Source: Bin80 sp965209015 (lineage in GTDB: Bacteria; Bacteroidota; Rhodothermia; Rhodothermales; Bin80). Taken from it: a stretch of DNA of 64,000 bases. This document shows positions 57,473-64,000 of this stretch, in pieces. Positions within the stretch are counted from its first letter, which is position 1. Each line of letters opens with the position of its first letter. The notes below the pieces were generated by a model. The model made no database searches. It saw only the letters and a program-made list of their open reading frames with translations, and was not told the DNA's origin. The stretch covers positions 1,426,001 through 1,490,000 of the forward strand of contig OZ242367.1 of NCBI GenBank assembly GCA_965209015.1. The letters are read 5' to 3'. Position numbers and translations under genes: made by a program.

Positions 57473-58047
57473 GTGTTGATTCTTCGTCGGCACTTCCTTG
57501 GTTTTTATTCCTTCTAGTATTCCTTTCTTCTTCCTGCACTCGACGGGATTTGGAATCTATTCCAGAATCATCTCCTTCTGGACCTTCCAAAGAAAGTTGG
57601 AATGTAGAGATTGTATTATCTCAGGCAGATTCTGAATTTGATGAAAGCCTCACTAGACTCAGGATTTTTGCAGATCATGTACAGTGGTTTAGTGAAGGAG
57701 ATTCTACGATTCAACGTCTTCGGGGTCTGCAGAAAAAAGTGGAGGTTATAATTTATGATTCCTCTGGAACGTTTTCGGCATTATTGGAAGCAGATCGCGT
57801 TTCCTATTATGAAGAGGAAGAATTTTTTATCGCGGAGGGAGGTGTTGTAATAGAAACAAATGATGCTCGAACCTTAGTTACCGAACAAATCGAATGGAGG
57901 GAACGGGATCAATTGTTGCAAACTGATCGCTATGTGCACATTACGACGCCTGAGGAAGTTGTAATGGGGATGGGATTGGAGGCCACAGAAGATTTGAGAT
58001 CCTATCAGATTGGTCAATTCAGAGCTCAAGTCACGGTTGATCCATGA
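57473..58047 (+). CDS. lptC: LPS export protein LptC, apparent N-terminal frameshift
   Basis: The main frame, readable from 57550, is a 165-residue LptC-like periplasmic beta-jellyroll protein (ADHVQWFSEGD, AEGGVVIETNDARTL). LptC bridges the LptBFG ATPase and LptA. Upstream in the same frame the sequence reads a lipobox-like LPWFLFLLVFLSSSC with no start codon. The neighbouring frame supplies a GTG at 57473 and the basic n-region LILRRHFLG, but hits a stop. Adding one T to the TTTTT run at 57502-57506 joins them into a perfect lipoprotein signal. So the gene carries a one-base deletion, slips during expression, or the consensus is wrong. Its stop overlaps the OstA-like gene by 4 nt. Confidence 0.78.
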
Positions 58048-59444
58048 GATCACTCGCTTTATGGTTACTTGTGGTGCTGTTCATGCAGCAGGGGAACAAG
58101 TACCATCCAGAATCAAGATTTTTTGTCCACGCGGATACGGATTCAGTATTTGTAGAGGGTGACTCACTGATCGGTCTCCAAAACGAAAAGGGATTTCTTC
58201 AATTCATCAACCAAAATGTTCGCGTAACCTATGGTACGACTCAGGTCACAGCTGATGAAGCAATTCGTAATGTCACACGCCGAAGAACATCCTTCATTCA
58301 AAATGCAGTTTTGGTTGATGAGGGCGATACACTTCAGGCGGATTCGTTATTCTATGATGAGGAATTAGAAATTGGACGGGCGGTTGGGAATGTTAGGCTC
58401 TCAGATGGAAAGGTGGTCACATCCTCCTCAGTTGGGGTTCATTATGTTGATGAGCAACGCATAGAGTTTCCAGAGGGGCTCATTCTTATGGACTCTACAA
58501 CAACTTTGAGTGGAGAGGCGGGTCTCTATTGGACTGAAGATGAGATTGCCGATCTGACTGGAAATGTTAAAATGGAATCTGATAAAGTCAAGCTTATATC
58601 CGACTCACTCACTCATCACAGGAAGTTTTCAATATCCCTTGCTCGAGGATCAGTTCGCTATTTAACAACTTTCGAGGGAGATTCCATATGGGTGGCTGGT
58701 CAAAGGGTTGAATACAATGCTGATGACTCATTAAGTGTAGTGCGAGGAAACCCTCTATTCATCCATCTTGAGCGGGATTCACTTTCAGTTGACACCCTTA
58801 TTGTTCGTGGAGAAATTCTTCGCATGCAGGATCGGGGAGCAACATCTCACATGCAAGCCAGTGGGCGGGTTCGAATTTGGAATCTTTCTATGGCGGCTAG
58901 TGCAGATTCAATGGTATATGATCGGTCAGGTGATCATGGGCATGAATCCATCTGGCTTTATGGGAATCCTTATATCTGGATGAATGAGTCCCAGCTAACG
59001 GGTGATACGGTGAAAGTTGTAATTAGAGATGGGAAGATGGATTCTTTATTTATCTGGGGGAATTCATTCATTTCCCAGGAAGACAGCATGACACAGCGAA
59101 TTAATCAGGTCAAAGGCCGCAATCTATATAGCACGATTCAGAAAGATTCGATCCGTACATATACGATTGGTCCCAACGCAGAAGCTGTATATTTCTATAA
59201 GGACGAAAATGACATCCCCGATGGTGCCTTCATGGTCTCTGGTGACGAAATTCGTATTCAATTTGAAGGAGACTCACTCCAAAGTATGGTATTCAGCACA
59301 GATGTGCAGGGAGTGCGTTATCCAGAATCTGCGCTCCCCCCAGAACTGGATCTTGAAGGACTCAATTGGGATCCTGCACTAAAACCAACCAAGGATAGCC
59401 TTCTTGGTATGTCATTACCTTGGGTACAGAAATGGGAACGTTAA
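58044..59444 (+). CDS. OstA/LptA-like LPS transport protein
   Basis: A 466-residue protein with a short hydrophobic N-terminus (ALWLLVVLFMQ). It contains repeated OstA_N/LptA-type strands such as VFVEGDSLIGLQ, VTYGTTQVTADEAI, FIQNAVLVDEGDTLQADSLFYDE and ADLTGNVKMESDKVKLISDS. These build an extended periplasmic jellyroll that carries lipopolysaccharide. It is longer than the usual LptA (about 180 residues), as in other Bacteroidota OstA-like proteins. It sits between lptC (ATGA overlap) and lptB (13-nt overlap), so the three are one operon. Confidence 0.88.
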   Translation: MRSLALWLLVVLFMQQGNKYHPESRFFVHADTDSVFVEGDSLIGLQNEKGFLQFINQNVRVTYGTTQVTADEAIRNVTRRRTSFIQNAVLVDEGDTLQADSLFYDEELEIGRAVGNVRLSDGKVVTSSSVGVHYVDEQRIEFPEGLILMDSTTTLSGEAGLYWTEDEIADLTGNVKMESDKVKLISDSLTHHRKFSISLARGSVRYLTTFEGDSIWVAGQRVEYNADDSLSVVRGNPLFIHLERDSLSVDTLIVRGEILRMQDRGATSHMQASGRVRIWNLSMAASADSMVYDRSGDHGHESIWLYGNPYIWMNESQLTGDTVKVVIRDGKMDSLFIWGNSFISQEDSMTQRINQVKGRNLYSTIQKDSIRTYTIGPNAEAVYFYKDENDIPDGAFMVSGDEIRIQFEGDSLQSMVFSTDVQGVRYPESALPPELDLEGLNWDPALKPTKDSLLGMSLPWVQKWER

Positions 59445-60172
59445 AATTGCGGGCAGAGGGATTGACGAAACGTTTCAGTAAGCGAACGGTCGTTGATAAT
59501 GTGTCTCTAGAAGTGCAGTGTGGAGAGGTCGTTGGATTACTCGGGCCTAATGGAGCGGGAAAGACCACTTCGTTCCACATGATCGTAGGGCTTGAACGTC
59601 CGAATCAAGGACGAATCTATTTAGGGGAAAGAGATATTACCGCACTCCCCATGTACAAGAGAGCTCGTGAGGGATTGGGGTATCTTGCACAAGAAACGAG
59701 CATATTTCAGCAGCTAACCGTAGAACAGAATCTTCACGCAGTTCTGGAGTTTCAAAAACTATCGGCGCAGGAACGTGAGGAACGAGTTGAGAAGCTGATT
59801 ATGCAATTTGGTTTGGAGACTGTCAGGACGGCCAAAGCGTACACACTTTCTGGTGGAGAGCGTCGACGAACTGAGATCGCTCGCTCAATGGTGCTGGAAC
59901 CCAACTTTTTCCTATTGGATGAGCCGTTCGCTGGGGTGGACCCAATCACGGTTGAATATATTCAGGAGATCATTTGTCAACTTTCGGATTTAGGTATAGG
60001 TGTTTTAATCACGGATCACAATGTTCACGAGACCTTAGCGATTACTGACCGGGCCTATTTACTCTTTGATGGTAAGATCATGAGGTCAGGAACAGCTGAA
60101 CAATTAGCATCTGATCCCAAAGTACGTCAGTATTATCTTGGTAAAAAATTTGCACTTGAGCGCTATCGCTGA
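59432..60172 (+). CDS. lptB: LPS export ABC transporter ATPase LptB
   Basis: A 246-residue ATPase that powers LPS extraction from the inner membrane. Walker A is GLLGPNGAGKTTSFHMIVG, the Q-loop region is LGYLAQETSIFQQLTVEQNL, and the signature is LSGGERRRTEIARSM. Walker B is FFLLDEPFAGVDP and the switch His is in LITDHNVHETL. These are the LptB family versions. The ATG at 59432 overlaps the OstA-like gene by 13 nt; a TTG at 59420 is an alternative. The LptF/G permease genes are not in this window. Confidence 0.95.
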   Translation: MGTLKLRAEGLTKRFSKRTVVDNVSLEVQCGEVVGLLGPNGAGKTTSFHMIVGLERPNQGRIYLGERDITALPMYKRAREGLGYLAQETSIFQQLTVEQNLHAVLEFQKLSAQEREERVEKLIMQFGLETVRTAKAYTLSGGERRRTEIARSMVLEPNFFLLDEPFAGVDPITVEYIQEIICQLSDLGIGVLITDHNVHETLAITDRAYLLFDGKIMRSGTAEQLASDPKVRQYYLGKKFALERYR

Positions 60173-60223
60173 ACGGCTTTTCACAGCCTAAGTTGAATTC
60201 ATTATTCCAGCCAGTTGGTTGCT

Positions 60224-61240
60224 ATGGTCGTCATCATGAAGAAAAATGCTTCGGAAGAACAAGTCGAGGCAGTAATTACCAACCTCAATGCTTTTGGCTT
60301 TGATGTGCACCGATCCAGTGGGGTCAATCAAGTTGTCCTGGGTGCAATTGGTGTTCAACCAGGATTTGATCATACCATTATTCGAGGACTTTCAGGTGTT
60401 GCGAATGTGCAGCGTGTTACTGAGCCTTACAAACTTGCCAGTCGTGCTGGACGTGAAGAATCAACGGTGGTCAATATTGATGGTGTAGAGGTTGGTGGTG
60501 GTTTGATTACCATTATGGCAGGTCTTCGCAGTACAGAAAGTGAAAAAGAAATCAAAGCAGCGGCGAATCTAGCCGAAACTTTGGGTGCTTCACTCCTTCA
60601 AGGAAATGTACACCATCCCCGTACATCTCTCTACGACCATAAGTTATTGGATTCAAACGGATTAAACATGATCCGCAAGGCGGTAGACGGTAGGAAATTA
60701 AAATTGGTTATGGAGGTGAGTAGCACTGGATTATTTGACACGATTGCCCAGTATGCTGATCTTCTTCTGATTGGAGCTCGAAATATGCAGAACTTTGAGT
60801 TACTCCGTGCAGTCGGCGAATCAGGTCAACCGGTTATGCTTGAGCGGGGAGTCGCTGCAACGATAGAGGAGTGGCTCATGGCAGCCGAGTACATCATGAG
60901 ATCCGGGAATACCCAGATCATTTTGTGTGAGTCAGGAATCCGTACATTTGAGAGAGCCACCCGCTTAACCCTGGATTTATCCGGTGTTTCTGTGGTAAAG
61001 GCAAAAAGTCACCTTCCCATTTTTGTTGATCCCTCCCAAGGGGCAGGCATTCGGGATCATGTTATTCCCCTTGCTCGTGCGGCTGTTGCAGCTGGGGCAG
61101 ACGGTTTGGTTGTTGATGTCCATCATCATCCTTCTGACGCGTCTGCCAATGGCTTGCAGGCCTTGAATTTTGAACAGTTTAAAGATCTGATCCAGCAGGT
61201 TGGAAATATTGCCAATGCAGTTGGCCGTGGTTTGAACTAG
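60224..61240 (+). CDS. DAHP synthase-like protein lacking catalytic residues
   Basis: A 338-residue homologue of type I-beta 3-deoxy-7-phosphoheptulonate synthase, complete over the N-terminal ferredoxin-like regulatory domain (MVVIMKKNASEEQ) and the TIM barrel (LIGARNMQNFELL, SGNTQIILCESGIRTFERAT, SHLPIFVDPS). Key positions differ from the active family: GPCSVE is GLRSTE (metal Cys to Arg), KPRTSPY is HPRTSLY, LLKRG is MLERG. In addition CERG is CESG, PSH is PSQ, VEVHP is VDVHH, and ALSDG is ASANG. All four metal ligands and several phosphate-binding residues are therefore changed. It is probably not a DAHP synthase: either a regulatory pseudoenzyme or a new function. Confidence 0.85.
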   Translation: MVVIMKKNASEEQVEAVITNLNAFGFDVHRSSGVNQVVLGAIGVQPGFDHTIIRGLSGVANVQRVTEPYKLASRAGREESTVVNIDGVEVGGGLITIMAGLRSTESEKEIKAAANLAETLGASLLQGNVHHPRTSLYDHKLLDSNGLNMIRKAVDGRKLKLVMEVSSTGLFDTIAQYADLLLIGARNMQNFELLRAVGESGQPVMLERGVAATIEEWLMAAEYIMRSGNTQIILCESGIRTFERATRLTLDLSGVSVVKAKSHLPIFVDPSQGAGIRDHVIPLARAAVAAGADGLVVDVHHHPSDASANGLQALNFEQFKDLIQQVGNIANAVGRGLN

Positions 61241-61374
61241 TAGCTTTATTTTGTTTTGTACTTCGTCATCAGAGTCATATGACTGAGCGGGATGACTGAT
61301 ATGGTCATTGAAGTTATCCGCAGAAGACTTGCGTGCAGTTTGAGTGTCCAAGATTACTTATTTATTTGATCTCC

Positions 61375-62079
61375 ATGATCATACTTATTGACTACGATAA
61401 TTTATCTAACTCACTGAAACATGTATCGTTACAGCGAACCATCAAAACAATTTTAAGCAAGCTCAATTTTAGTCAGATGGTCTTGGGAGAAAGGGTTTCT
61501 TGTCGTTTGTACGGAGGATGGATGCACAGAACAAATCTATCAAGAAAGGCTCAAAAACTGTCTGCGCAAATTTAAAATGATTTTCCTCAACGCTATTCTG
61601 TTCGTGGGAAAAAGGAATTGATCATTCATGTCGAATTAGTCACAGCACTTGCATCCGATCCGAAAACTATCTTTCCTCATACATTTCGCGTACGATCAAA
61701 CCTCAGCAACTTAAATGTGGGAAGACCTCCATTTCAACAATGTAAACTACCTGCAAGTTGTCCATTATCAGTTGTTAATTTGCTTGTCTACAATGAGACC
61801 TGTACTCATCCATCTTGTGATGTAACCCCCGAAATGGTGTTTTACCGCAGTGAGCAGAAGCTAGTTGACAGCATGATCACTGTGGACTTAATTCATTTTG
61901 CTATGAACAAGTCAGAATCATTGGTTCTGGTATCTGGTGATGACGATATGTGGCCAGGTATTCGGTATGCGCTACTTCAAGATGCCTCAATCATCCATCT
62001 TGTTCCAAAAGTGACAACTAGACCTGGGATTCCGTATAAATCGTTAATCATGAAAGGTTATTCCTTTGCTGACTTATAG
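61375..62079 (+). pseudogene. NYN-domain (PIN-like) nuclease, interrupted by an in-frame TAA
   Basis: One continuous frame encodes a 234-position NYN domain protein except for a TAA at 61573-61575, between KAQKLSAQI and NDFPQRYSVRG. The acidic metal-binding positions of this RNase fold are all present: MIILIDYDNL at the start, KLVDSMITVDLIHF and LVLVSGDDDMWP in the second half. GWMHRTNLSRKAQKLSAQI is a family block. The second part could be restarted from a TTG at 61618. The gene is followed 11 nt later by a NACHT-like NTPase, suggesting a nuclease effector paired with a nucleotide switch. The stop may be a mutation, a consensus error or a readthrough site. Confidence 0.8.
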
Positions 62080-62090
62080 TTATCGGGAAG

Positions 62091-64000
62091 ATGCAATTTG
62101 AGAATTTTAAGCGTATCGTTACAACATTTGCTGACGAAGATGGAGAACTCCTCTTTGAGGGGGGCAAATTACTCATGTCTATCCGCGGTCAAGATCTTGA
62201 GGCCCAGATACAAGAGGCTCCCAATGGGGTCTTGGTTATTCATGATGATGGTTCAGAGTGGAGAGCTGAAAAGTGGATTCGCTCTGTACTTGCTCGGCTT
62301 GATATGCTTGCGGATAGAATCATCAAGTATGTTTCTCCCCCCGAGCACTTCGTTTCTCCGAGTGGGAAGTTATCTGATAACTTTGATCATTCGGCAGGTG
62401 ATCTAAACTTTAATGATTCAACAAGTGAGCTCAGGCAGAGGCTTGGGCAACAACCTGCAGGCATGACCTCCATATATTTTTTAACTTCGGATGCAGGGGA
62501 AGGAAAAACGTCACTTATTGAAAAAATCTCTGTTGATCAGGCATTGGCATTTAAAGAGAAACAAGCGAGCACGCTGATTCTTCCTGTACCATTGGGAGGT
62601 CGTTCATTTCAGCAATTTGATGATGCTGTCATCGCCCTTCTTTCAAACAAGCTTCGCTTCCAATTTCTTTATTATGACTCGTTTTTAGAGTTAGTGAAAA
62701 TGGGGGCAATCATTCCTGCTTTTGATGGCTACGAGGAGATGCTGGTTGATTCAGAAACCGGCGAGGCAATTTTGGCAATCAGTAACTTGGTGGAGCAATT
62801 ATCATCCTCTGGTACTCTACTGGTTACTGCCCATAGAGGGTATTTTAATTCGTCTCTTCGTGCTCAGTCAAGAGTGGTGGACTCTGTGCGTATCCAGGAA
62901 GATATTGAGATCCACCATTACGCATTAGACAGGTGGAATCGAGAGGTATTTCTTGAATACGCCCGTAAGCGAGAAATACCTTGCCCCGATGAATTATACG
63001 AAAATGTCAAACAACGTCTTGGAAGAGAAGATCACCCGGTATTGACGAGGGCAGTCCTTGTCCGAAGGCTGATGGATGTAGCTAAAGAGGACAGACAGAT
63101 AGATATATTTTTAGATCGGCTCGGACAATCACAGACAGATTATTTTTTTGATTTTGTAGATGGAATCATTCATAGGGAGTCCGAACATAAATGGATTGAT
63201 CGGTCAGGAACGGATCAGTCCCGACTACTTACACTTGACGAGCATCACGAGTTACTCGCCGAAATAGCCTCTGAAATGTGGATTTGTTCAGTAGATGCTC
63301 TGAATTTGGATGTGGTTCAAGTGATTATTGAGATATTTGTTGAGGCGAATAATATGAGGCCAGACATTTTCCGTCAGATTGATAAACGGATCACGGATCA
63401 TGCTCTTCTCCGACACGATGTATCGCCTGGTCGTCAACGCGATGGTCGAGTGCGATTTGATCACGAAGACTTTCAGGCATTTTATTTGGGGCAAGCCTTA
63501 GGCCGAGCACTCTGTGAGAAGGATAAATTTGATGCTAGCATGATTTTGGGTGCAGGTTCGGTTACATCTATTGTTATAAAAGAAGCAACTCGGTACCTTA
63601 TGTCTCAGAGCAAAATGTCAGTATCTTTTGATACGATACTTCGTCACCTTAAAGAATTACTCAGTGGTAAATGGCACATATCCTATTCTCATGAAAATTC
63701 TGCTGCTCTCATGCTCGAATTATTGGAGTCATCCCAAGATATCCAACTACCATTGACGGATACAAATTTTCCAGTAAATATGCTTTCTGATCGTAAGCTT
63801 CGGAATCTTGATATATCCAACTCTTTTTTCAATGTCACCAGCATCAGTAATTCTGAACTTATTGATTGCAAGTTTACCGAATGTCACTTTGCGGAGTTGG
63901 CGATTGATCATTTTGACAGCTTACAGGGAACGATCTTCAGAAAGTGCACTTTTGACTCAATTGTTGTGGGAAGCAATTCAGAGGAAGGGACGCGCTCCTT
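62091..64000 (+). CDS. NACHT-like (STAND) NTPase with pentapeptide-like repeats, 3' truncated
   Basis: The frame from ATG 62091 stays open for 636 codons to the window edge. Residues 1-125 are a unique N-terminal region. The NTPase core has Walker A LTSDAGEGKTSLIEKIS (Lys139) and Walker B PAFDGYEEMLVD (Asp212), where the DGxEE form is the NACHT signature. A sensor-like TLLVTAHRGYF follows. A helical region runs to about residue 560. From there short repeats (NLDISNSFFN, LIDCKFTECHFAEL, IFRKCTFDSI) resemble pentapeptide repeats, probably the start of a longer sensor or protein-binding domain. Bacterial NACHT proteins are known anti-phage sensors. It lies 11 nt after the NYN gene. Confidence 0.83.
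   Translation, partial: MQFENFKRIVTTFADEDGELLFEGGKLLMSIRGQDLEAQIQEAPNGVLVIHDDGSEWRAEKWIRSVLARLDMLADRIIKYVSPPEHFVSPSGKLSDNFDHSAGDLNFNDSTSELRQRLGQQPAGMTSIYFLTSDAGEGKTSLIEKISVDQALAFKEKQASTLILPVPLGGRSFQQFDDAVIALLSNKLRFQFLYYDSFLELVKMGAIIPAFDGYEEMLVDSETGEAILAISNLVEQLSSSGTLLVTAHRGYFNSSLRAQSRVVDSVRIQEDIEIHHYALDRWNREVFLEYARKREIPCPDELYENVKQRLGREDHPVLTRAVLVRRLMDVAKEDRQIDIFLDRLGQSQTDYFFDFVDGIIHRESEHKWIDRSGTDQSRLLTLDEHHELLAEIASEMWICSVDALNLDVVQVIIEIFVEANNMRPDIFRQIDKRITDHALLRHDVSPGRQRDGRVRFDHEDFQAFYLGQALGRALCEKDKFDASMILGAGSVTSIVIKEATRYLMSQSKMSVSFDTILRHLKELLSGKWHISYSHENSAALMLELLESSQDIQLPLTDTNFPVNMLSDRKLRNLDISNSFFNVTSISNSELIDCKFTECHFAELAIDHFDSLQGTIFRKCTFDSIVVGSNSEEGTRS

Noticed and set aside
57308..57517. 69-codon forward frame
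   Set aside because: It runs straight through tRNA-Gly; only its last codons matter, as the possible n-region of the lptC signal peptide.
60224..61240. Functional aroF/aroG annotation for the DAHP synthase homologue
   Set aside because: The residues that bind metal and phosphates are replaced at nearly every position, so a catalytic gene symbol would mislead.

Overview
The window reads as a chromosomal segment of a Gram-negative bacterium of the Bacteroidota/Rhodothermota/Balneolota type. This rests on separate secD and secF genes without a yajC, LPS-export genes (lptC, an OstA-like gene, lptB), many TonB-dependent receptors, a PorV-like protein, and secreted proteins ending in a NYPNPFNPxT-type sorting domain of the type IX secretion system (T9SS). 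Base composition is moderate, so high-GC Salinibacter itself is unlikely. No rRNA gene is present to fix the lineage.

Layout. 1-6767: start of a Gfo/Idh/MocA oxidoreductase (reverse strand), then secD, secF, a STAS anti-sigma antagonist, purA and a histidine kinase. 6793-15557: SAM hydrolase and a TonB receptor (reverse), thymidylate kinase, a lipoprotein and a sortilin-like Asp-box protein (forward), and an M23 peptidase (reverse). 15623-24414: a cobalamin theme, with an ATP:cob(I)alamin adenosyltransferase, a BtuD/FecE-type ATPase, and a cobalamin riboswitch followed by a BtuB-like receptor and a BtuG-like beta-propeller carrying a T9SS signal. Between them lie a lipoprotein, a PAP2 phosphatase, Sua5, tRNA-Phe, tRNA-Asp and a BacNav-like cation channel. 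24679-34009: an accessory region with a truncated DUF4143 gene next to a small inverted-repeat element, and two paralogous FG-GAP/T9SS proteins (the second frameshifted) flanking a DNA methyltransferase-GHKL ATPase/nuclease pair. 34104-42940: a tight operon of a carboxypeptidase-regulatory-domain TonB receptor, an 1133-residue T9SS cargo, a PorV-like protein and a T9SS amidase. 42941-46928: sparse coding with an FkbM methyltransferase, an HTH-SpoIIE phosphatase and a TorF-like porin.

47357-61240 is mostly housekeeping: gltB-gltD, then a SAM-I riboswitch controlling metY-metX with asd behind them, tRNA-Gly, lptC/OstA/lptB, and a DAHP-synthase homologue in which, by motif comparison, all four metal ligands and several substrate-binding residues have been replaced. 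At the right edge (61375 to the end) a NYN-domain nuclease gene, interrupted by one in-frame TAA, sits 11 nt upstream of a NACHT-like NTPase with pentapeptide-like repeats that runs off the window. This looks like a two-gene nucleotide-switch/RNase defence module and is the best candidate here for an undescribed system.

Three genes (the second FG-GAP gene, lptC and NYN) are each broken by a single-base event. These may be real decay or consensus errors in the assembly. Functions are inferred from motifs and recalled family knowledge; no database search was run.
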